A stretch of DNA of 64,000 nt from JAFGRU01 sp963665915 (lineage in GTDB: Bacteria > Desulfobacterota > Desulfuromonadia > Desulfuromonadales > JAAYDE01): positions 62,001 through 126,000 of the forward strand of contig CAXXSG010000010.1 in the NCBI GenBank assembly GCA_963665915.2, read 5' to 3'. Numbering within the stretch: the stretch's first letter is position 1; the number at the start of each line of letters is the position of its first letter. Positions 1 to 8,785 of the stretch are shown here, one piece after another. A program made the position numbers and the translations under genes. Under the pieces are notes generated by a model. That model did not search any database, was not told the DNA's origin, and worked only from the letters and a program-made list of their open reading frames with translations.

Positions 1-19
1 TTTGCTCTCTATTTGCCCC

Positions 20-48
20 TTGACAAAGGCCCGGGGCGTTGTTATTTT
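20..48 (+). promoter_or_regulatory. Vegetative-type promoter of the hrcA operon
   Basis: TTGACA at 20-25 and TATTTT at 43-48 are separated by exactly 17 bp, which is a near-consensus sigma-70 promoter. Transcription would begin near 55, on the edge of the CIRCE operator, so a bound repressor would cover the start site. Confidence 0.75.
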
Positions 49-55
49 GGCGGCG

Positions 56-82
56 TTAGCACTCTGTTTGGATGAGTGCTAA
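56..82 (+). promoter_or_regulatory. CIRCE operator (HrcA binding site)
   Basis: Perfect CIRCE inverted repeat: TTAGCACTC at 56-64, a 9-bp spacer at 65-73, and GAGTGCTAA at 74-82. In many bacteria HrcA binds this element and represses dnaK and groE operons until heat shock inactivates it. Here it lies directly downstream of the promoter and upstream of hrcA itself, so autoregulation of the operon is expected. Confidence 0.97.
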
Positions 83-133
83 GTTATTTTCTATTGGCCA
101 GTTGGCTGGCCGGAAATGTCGAGAGGTTCAGCG

Positions 134-1168
134 ATGTTCGGAGATTTGAACGAACGAAGCAGGATAGTTCTGGAAGCTATAATCGAAGATTTTATCGATA
201 CCGGAGAACCTGTCGGGTCACGAACCCTTACACGGCGTCACCAGCTTGGGATTTCTCCCGCCACCGTCAGAAACGTGATGGCGGACCTGGAAGAGGCCGG
301 TTTCCTTTATTCTCCCCATACCTCCGCAGGCCGTGTCCCGACGGAAAAAGGCTATCGATTTTACGTCGATACCATGATTCAGGTGAAAGACTTGAGCTTT
401 CAACTTCGGAAGTCCATTGAAAACAGTTGTGCTGCCGAAGGTCTGGGTTTGGAGGACCGGCTCAAGAAAGCCGGTCAGGTGCTGTCTGCCACATCCAGTT
501 ATGCAGGTCTGGTTTCCTGGCCTTCTTTTGAAGCTACGGTTTTTCGCCACATTGAATTTGTCAAACTGTCATCCAAGAAAATTTTGACTGTTCTGGTATC
601 CAAGTCCGGGAATGTTCAGCATAAAATCATTGAAGTGCAGAATCCGGTTGCCCCAGGCGAGCTGGAAAAAATCACCAATGTTCTCAACAGCAAGCTTACC
701 GGCCTGCCGATTTGCAAAGTCAAAGAGCTGATTGTCAAGGAGATGGAAGAGGAGAAGGCCCTTTATGACTCGCTTCTCATGGAGGCTTTTACTCTCTCAA
801 GGGCTGTTTTCGAAGATCAGCCGGAAGCGACCGTATTTGTTGAAGGAGCTTCAAACATTCTGGAACTTCCGGAATTTGCCGACCTTGAATCAATGAAAAG
901 ACTTTTCCGGGCCTTTGAGCAGAAAAACCTCCTCGTCGGTCTGCTGGAGAAGTGCAGAACCGCGGGTGGCACTCATGTTTTTATTGGCAGTGAATTTGAG
1001 TCGAGCGGGCTTGAGGGATGCAGCCTGGTAACTTCCAGTTATACCAGTAAAAGTGGGATTACCGGGACCCTGGGGATCCTTGGGCCGAGCCGCATGACCT
1101 ATTCCATGGTCATCCCGATTGTGGATCATACCGCCCGGCTGATCAGCCGGTCTCTAGACGTGGATTAA
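134..1168 (+). CDS. hrcA: Heat-inducible transcription repressor HrcA
   Basis: HrcA is a winged-helix repressor that binds CIRCE elements and depends on GroEL for activity. The N-terminal helix-turn-helix contains VGSRTLTRRHQLGISPATVR, typical of the family, followed by the GAF-like dimerisation domain and a C-terminal part ending in the conserved GPSRMTYSMVIPIVDHTA stretch. The ATG at 134 was chosen because GAGAGG lies 7 nt upstream; an in-frame ATG at 116 would add six residues without a good ribosome site. This gives 344 aa, the usual length. It is the first gene of an hrcA-grpE-dnaK-dnaJ operon and has a CIRCE site in front. Confidence 0.96.
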   Translation: MFGDLNERSRIVLEAIIEDFIDTGEPVGSRTLTRRHQLGISPATVRNVMADLEEAGFLYSPHTSAGRVPTEKGYRFYVDTMIQVKDLSFQLRKSIENSCAAEGLGLEDRLKKAGQVLSATSSYAGLVSWPSFEATVFRHIEFVKLSSKKILTVLVSKSGNVQHKIIEVQNPVAPGELEKITNVLNSKLTGLPICKVKELIVKEMEEEKALYDSLLMEAFTLSRAVFEDQPEATVFVEGASNILELPEFADLESMKRLFRAFEQKNLLVGLLEKCRTAGGTHVFIGSEFESSGLEGCSLVTSSYTSKSGITGTLGILGPSRMTYSMVIPIVDHTARLISRSLDVD

Positions 1169-1187
1169 AACAACAGGAGCAGGATAA

Positions 1188-1841
1188 GTGGAAGAAAAAC
1201 ACCCTGAAAGCCAACAGTCACCAAAAGAACAGAAAGATGCTCCGGAGGAGAACATAGCGCCGGAGCCGGTGAAAGAGGAGCAGCCCAATGAGGCTTCCGC
1301 CTCAGGTGAGGGAGAAGGTCCTGTGGAAGAGCCGGAGCCGTTGACGTTGGAAGAGATTCTGGTTGAGAGCAGAAAAGAAACAGAAAAAAATCGGGACCTC
1401 TATATGCGGGCTCGGGCGGACCTTGAGAATTACCGAAAAAGGGTCCAGCGCGAGAAAGAGGACCTGACGCGTTTCGGAAATGAAAATATTCTGCGCGAGA
1501 TTCTTCCCGTGCTGGATAACCTGGAGCGGGCTGTTGAGCACGCGCGGAGTGAAAACAGCGAGACCGAAGGTCTGCTGCAAGGCGTGGAAATGACTATCAG
1601 TCAATTTCAGAAGGCCCTGGATAAATTTGGCGCCCGCACGTTTTCCGCTTTGGGGGAGCCTTTTGACCCGGCCAGGCATGAGGCAATGGGGCAGCTAGAG
1701 ACGGCAGATCATCCCCCCAATACCGTGGTTCAGGAGTTGCAAAAAGGCTGCTTGCTCAATGACCGGCTTTTACGGCCAGCCATGGTCATGGTTTCCAGGG
1801 CGCCTGAAAAAAAATCGCCTTCAGACATTGAAAACGACTGA
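1188..1841 (+). CDS. grpE: Nucleotide exchange factor GrpE
   Basis: GrpE releases ADP from DnaK in the Hsp70 cycle. The protein has 217 residues with a long acidic, probably disordered N-terminus (about residues 1-60), then the coiled-coil dimerisation region with the typical RARADLENYRKRVQREKEDL segment, then the C-terminal beta domain with the LGEPFDPARHEAMGQ motif. The start is GTG at 1188 with AGGAG eight bases upstream; it follows hrcA by 19 bp and precedes dnaK by 54 bp, consistent with one transcript. Confidence 0.96.
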   Translation: MEEKHPESQQSPKEQKDAPEENIAPEPVKEEQPNEASASGEGEGPVEEPEPLTLEEILVESRKETEKNRDLYMRARADLENYRKRVQREKEDLTRFGNENILREILPVLDNLERAVEHARSENSETEGLLQGVEMTISQFQKALDKFGARTFSALGEPFDPARHEAMGQLETADHPPNTVVQELQKGCLLNDRLLRPAMVMVSRAPEKKSPSDIEND

Positions 1842-1895
1842 ATAAATAATTATTTTTGTTTAAAGCGAGTTCCAGAATAAGGAGGAAAAAAGATT

Positions 1896-3812
1896 ATGAG
1901 CAAAGTTATCGGGATTGACCTGGGAACCACCAACTCCTGTGTTGCAGTCATGGAAGGTGGTGAGCCTGTTGTGATCGCCAACGCAGAGGGGACCCGGACA
2001 ACTCCGTCGATGGTGGGTTTTTCAGACAACGGTGAGCGGCTTGTCGGCCAGCATGCCAAACGGCAGGCGGTTACCAATCCGGAAAATACCCTTTTTGCCA
2101 TTAAAAGGCTGATTGGGCGAAAGTTCGATACGGATACGGTCAAAAGGGATATCGAAATAAGCCCGTTCAAAATTATCAAGGCCGATAACGGCGACGCCTG
2201 GGTTGAGGCGCATGGCAAGAAGTACAGCCCGCAGGAAGTTTCCGCCATGATTCTGCAGAAAATGAAGCAGACGGCAGAGGATTACCTGGGGGAAGAAGTT
2301 ACGGATGCGGTTATCACGGTTCCGGCCTACTTCAACGATTCTCAACGTCAGGCGACCAAGGATGCGGGGAAGATCTCCGGGCTGAATGTTCTTCGGATCA
2401 TCAACGAGCCGACGGCCGCGTCCCTGGCTTATGGGCTCGAGAAAAAAGCGGAAGAAAAGATCGCCGTTTTTGACCTTGGGGGAGGAACATTTGATATTTC
2501 TATCCTCGAACTTGGTGACGGTGTTTTTGAAGTCAAATCCACCAATGGCGACACCTTCCTCGGTGGGGAGGATTTCGACCAGAGGATCATCGATTATGTC
2601 GCTGATGAATTTAAGAAAGACCAGGGGATCGACCTCCGTGGTGACAAAATGGCGCTTCAGCGGTTGAAGGAAGCGTCTGAAAAAGCCAAATGTGAACTGT
2701 CATCTTCCATGGAAACCGACATCAACCTGCCTTTTATAACGGCTGACCAGGCAGGCCCAAAACACCTGAATGTGAAGCTGACCAGGTCGAAGCTGGAAAG
2801 CATTGTCGCCGACCTACTCAAGCGCCTGGAGGGGCCCTGCAGGACCGCTCTCAAAGACGCGGGTGTTTCCGCCTCCGAACTGGATGAAATTGTTCTGGTT
2901 GGGGGGATGACCCGCATGCCCGCGGTGCAGCAGAAAGTCGAGCAGATTTTCAGCAAGAAGCCGAGCAAAGGGGTCAACCCGGACGAAGTCGTTGCCATCG
3001 GGGCGGCCATTCAGGGCGGTGTTCTCAAGGGCGAGGTCAAGGATGTCCTGCTTCTGGATGTTACGCCTCTCTCCCTGGGTATTGAGACCCTGGGCGGAGT
3101 CATGACCAAACTCATTGATAAAAACACCACTATTCCTTGTAAAAAAAGCCAGATATTTTCCACAGCCGCCGACAATCAACCGGCGGTTTCGGTTCATGTT
3201 TTACAGGGCGAAAGGGAAATGGCAGGAGACAACAAAACCATCGGGCGTTTTGAGCTGGTCGGAATCCCCCCCGCTCCGAGAGGTGTGCCTCAGGTGGAAG
3301 TCACTTTCGACCTTGACGCCAATGGTATTCTCCATGTTTCCGCCAAGGATCTGGGCACTGGAAAGGAACAATCTATTCGCATCACCGCGTCATCCGGACT
3401 TTCCGACGAGGAGATCGATCAGATGGTAAAGGATGCCGAATCTCATTCCACCGAAGACAAGCAGAAACGAGAACTGATCGAAGCGCGGAATCAGGCTGAC
3501 AGTTTGGTTTATACCACTGAAAAATCCCTTGAAGAGCATGGCGATAAGGTGGATGAGGAGACCAAAAAGAAAATTCAGGAAGCTGCGGAGGAGCTGAAAA
3601 AGGTCATGGAAACCGATGATCTGGAGAACATCCGCAAAAAAACCGAGGAATTGGGCAAGGCATCCCACAAATTGGCGGAAGCCATGTATTCTCAGGCGCA
3701 GGGAGAGCAGGCAGAAGGCCAGGCTGCTTCATCCGCCGGGGAGGAGAAGGCCGCACCGGAATCTGATGTGGTTGATGCTGAATTTGAAGAGGTTGATGAC
3801 GAAAAGAAATGA
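1896..3812 (+). CDS. dnaK: Chaperone protein DnaK (Hsp70)
   Basis: Full-length 638-residue cytoplasmic Hsp70. The ATPase domain begins with IGIDLGTTNSCVAVMEGG and contains the phosphate-binding DLGGGTFD motif; the substrate-binding domain and helical lid follow, ending in the acidic tail VVDAEFEEVDDEKK that is common in proteobacterial DnaK. A strong AAGGAGG (1879-1885) sits ten bases ahead of the ATG. It works with GrpE upstream and DnaJ downstream. Transcription is expected from the CIRCE-controlled promoter ahead of hrcA. Confidence 0.99.
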   Translation: MSKVIGIDLGTTNSCVAVMEGGEPVVIANAEGTRTTPSMVGFSDNGERLVGQHAKRQAVTNPENTLFAIKRLIGRKFDTDTVKRDIEISPFKIIKADNGDAWVEAHGKKYSPQEVSAMILQKMKQTAEDYLGEEVTDAVITVPAYFNDSQRQATKDAGKISGLNVLRIINEPTAASLAYGLEKKAEEKIAVFDLGGGTFDISILELGDGVFEVKSTNGDTFLGGEDFDQRIIDYVADEFKKDQGIDLRGDKMALQRLKEASEKAKCELSSSMETDINLPFITADQAGPKHLNVKLTRSKLESIVADLLKRLEGPCRTALKDAGVSASELDEIVLVGGMTRMPAVQQKVEQIFSKKPSKGVNPDEVVAIGAAIQGGVLKGEVKDVLLLDVTPLSLGIETLGGVMTKLIDKNTTIPCKKSQIFSTAADNQPAVSVHVLQGEREMAGDNKTIGRFELVGIPPAPRGVPQVEVTFDLDANGILHVSAKDLGTGKEQSIRITASSGLSDEEIDQMVKDAESHSTEDKQKRELIEARNQADSLVYTTEKSLEEHGDKVDEETKKKIQEAAEELKKVMETDDLENIRKKTEELGKASHKLAEAMYSQAQGEQAEGQAASSAGEEKAAPESDVVDAEFEEVDDEKK

Positions 3813-3839
3813 TGGTTTCAGGTGGAACCGTTTGTTTTT

Positions 3840-3865
3840 CAGGAGCCGGGTTTGCCCGGCTCCTG
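3840..3865 (+). terminator. Hairpin after dnaK, possible partial terminator
   Basis: CAGGAGCCGGG at 3840-3850, a TTTG loop, and CCCGGCTCCTG at 3855-3865 form a perfect 11-bp stem. Only a short T run (CTTTTTAG, 3871-3878) follows, and not immediately. It may lower read-through into dnaJ or protect the dnaK 3' end rather than fully terminate. Confidence 0.55.
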
Positions 3866-3930
3866 TTGTGCTTTTTAGTATGTTAGTGTCCCGTTTGGTT
3901 AGTGCTGTCGATTAATTCTGAGGTATTTTG

Positions 3931-4000
3931 GTTGCTGCCAAGGCGCACCGCCGAAGGCCTGGTGGTGGCCAAGCCGAGGAGGTGGAACACCGGCAGCAGG
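3931..4000 (+). other. GC-rich, potentially folded spacer between dnaK and dnaJ
   Basis: The 255-bp dnaK-dnaJ spacer contains a GC-rich block bounded by the inverted pair TGCTGCC (3933-3939) and GGCAGCA (3992-3998), with further complementary segments between. It could fold in the transcript, but no known RNA family was recognised and no coding frame is evident. Confidence 0.25.
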
Positions 4001-4067
4001 CAAAAGAACCAGAATTGATGAGTAGGATTAACCATACGGAACACTATTTATTCAAGGATTTATTCCA

Positions 4068-5168
4068 TTGGCCAAAAGAGATTTTTACGAAGTCCTGGAC
4101 GTCCACCGGAATGCAGGTGAAAATGAAATTAAAAAGGCCTACCGTAAATTGGCTTTGAAAGTGCATCCGGACAAGAACCCGGGAAACAAAGAGGCCGAAG
4201 AAAAATTCAAGGAACTATCCGAGGCTTATGCTGTCCTTTCAGACCCTCAGAAGCGGGCCACTTATGATCAGTTCGGGCATGCCGGCCTGGAAAGTGGTGG
4301 TTATTCCAATGCTGGGTTTGGGGGAAGTCCATTTGAGGATATTTTTGGAGACATTTTCGGGGACATTTTTGGAGGGCGGACAACTCACAGGGGGAGACGG
4401 GGAAGTGACCTGCGTTTCAACCTGAACATTTCTTTTGAGGACGCGGCCTTTGGAACGGATACCAGTGTTCAGATCCCGCGGCATCAGTCCTGCAGTATTT
4501 GCGGTGGAACCGGAGCTGAAAAAGGGACCCAGCCGAAGACCTGCCCCACATGCAGGGGGGCTGGTCAGGTCCGTTACCAGCAGGGCTTTTTTTCTCTGAC
4601 ACGACCCTGTCCGGATTGTGGTGGCGAAGGAGAGGTGATTGAAAAACCGTGTCCCGGTTGTCGGGGAACCGGTCTGGAAAAAATCAGAAAATCCCTCTCG
4701 CTGAAAATCCCCGCCGGGGTCGAAACCGGCACGCGCCTGAAGCTTAACGGCGAAGGGGAGTTCGGAGTTCAGGGAGGTCCCCCTGGTGATTTATTTGTTG
4801 AAGTTTATGTGGATGAGCACCCCATTTTCAAGCGCGAAGGGCAGGAAATCATCTGTGATATCCCGATTTCTTTCCCCCAAGCGGCTCTTGGATGTGAGAT
4901 TGAAGTTCCCACACTGACCGGCAAAGTGAAAATGAAAATTCCGGCCGGCACCCAGTCCGGAAAAGTAATGAGGCTTTCCGGCAAAGGAGTTGTCTCTCTC
5001 CAGGGGTACGGCAAAGGAGACCAGCTGGTTATTATTCGGATAGAAACTCCGACCAGCCTGACCCAGCGCCAAAAGGAACTTCTCGAAGAGTTTGGCCGGG
5101 AAAGCGGGGAAGAGGTTCATCCCCTGGGAAAAGGTTTTTTCGATAAAGTCAGAGAGCTGTTTGGTTAA
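4068..5168 (+). CDS. dnaJ: Chaperone protein DnaJ (Hsp40)
   Basis: DnaJ delivers substrates to DnaK and stimulates its ATPase. The 366-residue protein has the J domain with the HPD triad at residues 33-35, a Gly/Phe-rich linker (about 75-110, including repeated FGDIFG segments), a zinc domain with four CxxCxGxG-type motifs (CSICGGTG, CPTCRGAG, CPDCGGEG, CPGCRGTG), and the C-terminal substrate-binding domain. The start is TTG at 4068, supported by AAGGA nine bases upstream and by homology of the first residues (MAKRDFYEVL). It is the fourth gene of the hrcA operon. Confidence 0.97.
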   Translation: MAKRDFYEVLDVHRNAGENEIKKAYRKLALKVHPDKNPGNKEAEEKFKELSEAYAVLSDPQKRATYDQFGHAGLESGGYSNAGFGGSPFEDIFGDIFGDIFGGRTTHRGRRGSDLRFNLNISFEDAAFGTDTSVQIPRHQSCSICGGTGAEKGTQPKTCPTCRGAGQVRYQQGFFSLTRPCPDCGGEGEVIEKPCPGCRGTGLEKIRKSLSLKIPAGVETGTRLKLNGEGEFGVQGGPPGDLFVEVYVDEHPIFKREGQEIICDIPISFPQAALGCEIEVPTLTGKVKMKIPAGTQSGKVMRLSGKGVVSLQGYGKGDQLVIIRIETPTSLTQRQKELLEEFGRESGEEVHPLGKGFFDKVRELFG

Positions 5169-5205
5169 AATTTTTCTATTCTCACAAAGAAAGAAGGCAT
5201 TCTCT

Positions 5206-7098
5206 TTGAAAAAATTTTCCGGACTCTTATTGTTTGTGGTTTTTTTTGCGCTTTCTTTGCAAGCGGTTGCCTGGGCGGAAGCAGGTCCTGTGGTCGGCTT
5301 GGTCGAAAATCCAACCCTCAAGAGAGGTGTCGAGCTTTATGAACAAGGTCGTCTTGACGAAGCTTTAAGTGAGTTTCGGAAGGTGACCACCCGAGAAGAT
5401 CAATCCCCGACCACCCTCCGAGCCTATTATTTTATGGCCCGGATTTTTTATGCCCAAAAAGATCCTGAAAAAGCGCTGGACAATCTGGGCAATATTCCCG
5501 ACGGGGAAAAAACACCTCCCATGTGGCTGTTGCAGGGAGCGGCCTTGATCGGATCCGGCTTGACCCAGCAGGGGCTTTCTGTTCTGGGCGGGGTGGATGA
5601 AAAGGTCTTCTCTCCAGAGGACCGGGTTTTATTTTATCAGGCCATGGCGGAAGGAAACATTGAGCTCAAAAGGACCATGCCTGCTCTTTATTTCATACAA
5701 GCCGCACTATTCCTCTCTCAAGGAACCGATACCCTGGGTTTTCTAGAAAAAGCCCGGAATGTTTTTGAAAAAGAGGCTGACTCCGCCATTTTGAATGAGG
5801 CCGGGTTCATGTTTAAGGGCGTGGTTCTGGGGGACATGGTTTCCCTGGAAAAAGCCCGGCGTCTTCGCCTTTCGGGGAACTCTGATGAGGCCTTGAGTTA
5901 TATCCGTACAGTTTTGAAAACCTCCAAGCATCCTTTTACTTTTCAGGAAGCCGAAAAGGCTCATCTCGAAATGACTGGAGAAGCCTGGCTCCAGCGCACC
6001 ATCGGTGTGATTTTGCCGCTCTCGGGCCGCTATGCTTCCTTTGGACGGCTGGTTAAGAGAGGGCTTGAAATGGCTCTCCAGGCCGATCAGGAAGCAGGGA
6101 AAGGCTCGGTGCGTTTTATTTTCAGGGATTCTGCTGCCGACCCGGAAAAAGCGGCGCTGGCGGTTTATGAACTGGCCCGGGAAGGGCAGGCGATGGGGAT
6201 CATCGGACCGATTTTCGGACCGGCGGTTTTAAGCGCTGCCCGCCAGGCTCAGGAGCAAAGGATACCTCTTTTGGCTCTTTCTCCCCGTCAGGGTTTGCCG
6301 CAAATGGGAGATTATATATTCAGGAACTCATTGACGAGTTCCGCTCAGGTTGATGCACTTCTCCAATACGCCATTGTCGAACAGGGGATCAGGACTTTCG
6401 GCGTTCTCTATCCTGACAGCCGGATGGGCCAGGAGTTCGCGGCCTCTTTTCTAAGCCAGTTGAGAAGGATGGGCGGGGAAGTGGTTGCAAGCCAGTCCTA
6501 CTCCGATAAAGCCACAGACTTCAGGGTGCCCATTAAGCTTCTTCTGGGGCTTGATCCAAATGCGCCGGAGCCGGAAGAAGAGGCAAAAAACGATTCCGAG
6601 GAAGGAATTTTGCCGGAGAGCGAGAAGCTTGCTTTTGAAGCGCTTTTTATTCCCGACTATGCGGAGCGGATTGGCCTCCTGGCTCCTCAGTTGGCCTACT
6701 ATGGTGTGGAAAAAGCCCAGCTTCTAGGCATCAGTGGCTGGAACAATCCGGATTTGACCCGTGTTGCCGGGAATTACGTCGAAGGGGCCGTTTTTCCGGA
6801 TGGTTTTTTTGCTTTCAGTCCCTACCTGTTTGTCAAAGATTTTGTGGATCGCTTTCAGGCTTTACATCAGCAAGAGCCTTCCATCCTGGATGCTCAGGGG
6901 TTTGATGCGGCCAATATCGTTCTGAAACTTCTTGAAGACCCTCAAGTTCGCACCAGGGAAGATCTGCGTGATGCCTTGGGGAGCTTGAAAAACTATCCGG
7001 GAGTAACCGGGGCGACTTCGTTTAATGCACAAGGTGAAGCGGAAAAAGTTCTCTACCTGCTACAGGTCAGAAACGGAAACATAGAGCAGATTAACTGA
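5206..7098 (+). CDS. TPR and periplasmic-binding domain protein, LpoA/YraM-like
   Basis: Secreted protein of about 630 residues. A hydrophobic signal sequence (FSGLLLFVVFFALSLQAVAWA) is followed by an N-terminal region with TPR-like repeats (for example RGVELYEQGRLDEALSEF) and, after about residue 260, a branched-chain-amino-acid-receptor-like periplasmic fold (TIGVILPLSGRYASFGRLVK). This arrangement is seen in penicillin-binding-protein activators of the LpoA type and in related deltaproteobacterial proteins of unknown role. The open frame begins at 5092 inside dnaJ, but TTG at 5206, with AGAAGG eight bases upstream and directly ahead of the signal peptide, is the better start. It lies 37 bp after dnaJ and may share its transcript. 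Confidence 0.8.
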   Translation: MKKFSGLLLFVVFFALSLQAVAWAEAGPVVGLVENPTLKRGVELYEQGRLDEALSEFRKVTTREDQSPTTLRAYYFMARIFYAQKDPEKALDNLGNIPDGEKTPPMWLLQGAALIGSGLTQQGLSVLGGVDEKVFSPEDRVLFYQAMAEGNIELKRTMPALYFIQAALFLSQGTDTLGFLEKARNVFEKEADSAILNEAGFMFKGVVLGDMVSLEKARRLRLSGNSDEALSYIRTVLKTSKHPFTFQEAEKAHLEMTGEAWLQRTIGVILPLSGRYASFGRLVKRGLEMALQADQEAGKGSVRFIFRDSAADPEKAALAVYELAREGQAMGIIGPIFGPAVLSAARQAQEQRIPLLALSPRQGLPQMGDYIFRNSLTSSAQVDALLQYAIVEQGIRTFGVLYPDSRMGQEFAASFLSQLRRMGGEVVASQSYSDKATDFRVPIKLLLGLDPNAPEPEEEAKNDSEEGILPESEKLAFEALFIPDYAERIGLLAPQLAYYGVEKAQLLGISGWNNPDLTRVAGNYVEGAVFPDGFFAFSPYLFVKDFVDRFQALHQQEPSILDAQGFDAANIVLKLLEDPQVRTREDLRDALGSLKNYPGVTGATSFNAQGEAEKVLYLLQVRNGNIEQIN

Positions 7099-7296
7099 AA
7101 ACGTTTTGAGGTTATGCTTTCCGTTGGCTGAAAGAAAGTGTTTCTCCTCGATTGCCCTTTTCGCAGCAGACTCATTCAGAGGTCCGATAGCCTGATTTAG
7201 CAGCAGCCAAAATATCTTGGAATTCATTGACGGGCTAACCGCGTTGAACACTTGTGCCGACGGGAAAAGGTTATAGCTGCTCCCAATTTTCGTCAT
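7060..7296 (-). CDS. Possible small protein, unknown
   Basis: On the minus strand an ATG at 7296 is preceded by AAGGAAGG at a good distance and opens a 78-residue frame (MTKIGSSYNLFPSAQVFNAV...). It fills much of the gap before carD and its last 39 bp run antisense to the end of the upstream TPR gene. No family was recognised. Evidence is only the ribosome site and the unusual position; it may be chance. Confidence 0.3.
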   Translation of the reverse strand: MTKIGSSYNLFPSAQVFNAVSPSMNSKIFWLLLNQAIGPLNESAAKRAIEEKHFLSANGKHNLKTFSVNLLYVSVSDL

Positions 7297-7438
7297 TGTT
7301 TTTCCTTCCTTACACCTTTTGAATTCCCGACGCACTGTTTTCTTTTCAATTTTATACTGCCGGCATGACCAAGAGCGTGCTCTTGCCGACGGAAAAGCTT
7401 TCCATTTCACCTAAGTACTTGCTTTATCTTCATTTTTA

Positions 7439-7467
7439 TTGACCCAAAAAGCCATTAATGTTAATCT
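7439..7467 (+). promoter_or_regulatory. Promoter of carD
   Basis: TTGACC at 7439-7444 and TAATCT at 7462-7467 are separated by 17 bp. The predicted start near 7474 leaves a leader of only about 16 nt, with GGAGG at 7479-7483 ahead of the carD ATG at 7490. Confidence 0.6.
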
Positions 7468-7489
7468 AGTAACTTATTGGAGGTCTATT

Positions 7490-7975
7490 ATGTTCAAAAT
7501 TGGCGACAGGGCTGTCTACCCCGCCCAAGGGGTGGTGGAGATAAAAGCTATCGAGGCCAAAGAATTCTCGGGTGAACAGAACGAATTTTACATTCTCAGA
7601 ATTATCAATACCGATATGACGATTATGGTGCCGATTGCTAACGCCAATACAGTCGGCATGCGTTGTCTGATAGATGGCGAGTGTATCCAGAGGGTTTTTG
7701 GAATTCTTCAAGAAAAGAAGCCCATAAATGGTAGCATCGCTTCCTGGAGCCGACGGCAGAAAATTTATCACGATAAAATCAAGTCCGGTGATCTCATTGA
7801 GGTGGCTGAAGTCCTTCGCGAACTCTATTTTATTAAGGAAGACAAAGACCTTTCTTATGGGGAAAAGAAGTTTATGAATCATGCCCGTAAACTTCTGGTT
7901 CAGGAAATTGCCATTGCCCAAGGGTCGTCGGAAGAGCAGATATCTGAAAAAGTAGAAAGAATTTTTCTCCATTAA
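7490..7975 (+). CDS. carD: CarD-family transcriptional regulator
   Basis: A 161-residue CarD/CdnL-type protein. The N-terminal RNA-polymerase-interacting Tudor-like domain begins FKIGDRAVYPAQGVVEI, and an all-helical C-terminal domain contains the conserved DLIEVAEVLRELY and LSYGEKKFMNHARKLLVQEIA segments. CarD binds the RNA polymerase beta subunit and stabilises open complexes, notably at rRNA promoters. The ATG at 7490 was chosen over an upstream in-frame start because GGAGG lies seven bases before it and a good promoter lies just upstream. It precedes ispD by 99 bp, an arrangement common in this lineage. Confidence 0.95.
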   Translation: MFKIGDRAVYPAQGVVEIKAIEAKEFSGEQNEFYILRIINTDMTIMVPIANANTVGMRCLIDGECIQRVFGILQEKKPINGSIASWSRRQKIYHDKIKSGDLIEVAEVLRELYFIKEDKDLSYGEKKFMNHARKLLVQEIAIAQGSSEEQISEKVERIFLH

Positions 7976-8074
7976 GCAGGAATCCTCTAGTTATTAGACT
8001 AATTGTTGTGCCAGCCGATTTCCCCCCCGCCTCCTGATCCATCTTTTTTCATCAATGGGATATTTCTTCGAAAC

Positions 8075-8785
8075 ATGAGCGTTTTTGCCCTGATCCCCGC
8101 AGCTGGTTCCGGAAAACGATTCGGCTCAGCGACCAAAAAGCAGTACCTCGAACTTTACGGCCAGCCGGTGCTGGCCCATACTATCCGCCTTTTTAACCAA
8201 TCTCCTTTAATTGATGCCATTTTTCTCATAGTACCGTCCGGCGAGGTTGAATATTGTCGGCAGGAGCTGGTCGAACGCTTCGGCTTTCACAAGGTCAGGG
8301 AAATTGTTTGCGGCGGAGAGGAGCGTCAGGTGTCGGTTTATAATGGCCTGGCGGCTTGTGGTGCCGAGCCTAAAGACATTATTCTGATTCACGATGGAGT
8401 GCGGCCTTTTTTTCCGGAGGCCCTTCTCGGGGGCGTTATTCGCAGGACCGAAGAAGCGGGCGCCTGTCTGGTTGCTGTTCCTGCCAGAGACACCCTCAAA
8501 GAGGTTGAAAATGGCCAGGTTGTGGGGACGCCTGAACGCGAGAGGTTCTGGCAGGCCCAGACGCCTCAGGCTTTCCGCTTCGATATCATCTGGAAAGCCC
8601 ATCAAAAAGCCCTTGACGAAGGTTTTCATGGGACCGATGATGCGTCATTGGTGGAACAGACGGGGGAGGAGGTGTCGGTTGTCGATGGGAGTTATTTTAA
8701 TATAAAAATAACTACGAAGGAAGACCTGACCCTTGCAATCGCATTAGGCACCTTGCTGAAAAAGGAGGCTCGGTTTTGCGAATAG
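8075..8785 (+). CDS. ispD: 2-C-methyl-D-erythritol 4-phosphate cytidylyltransferase
   Basis: IspD activates MEP with CTP in the non-mevalonate isoprenoid pathway. The 236-residue protein starts MSVFALIPAAGSGKRFGS, containing the glycine-rich CTP-binding loop; IHDGVRPFF and the C-terminal GSYFNIKITTKEDL are typical. The ATG at 8075 places the start directly before the conserved fold; the open frame extends to 8003 but the upstream residues are proline-rich and unlike the family. It overlaps ispF by 10 bp, so the two are translationally coupled. Confidence 0.95.
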   Translation: MSVFALIPAAGSGKRFGSATKKQYLELYGQPVLAHTIRLFNQSPLIDAIFLIVPSGEVEYCRQELVERFGFHKVREIVCGGEERQVSVYNGLAACGAEPKDIILIHDGVRPFFPEALLGGVIRRTEEAGACLVAVPARDTLKEVENGQVVGTPERERFWQAQTPQAFRFDIIWKAHQKALDEGFHGTDDASLVEQTGEEVSVVDGSYFNIKITTKEDLTLAIALGTLLKKEARFCE

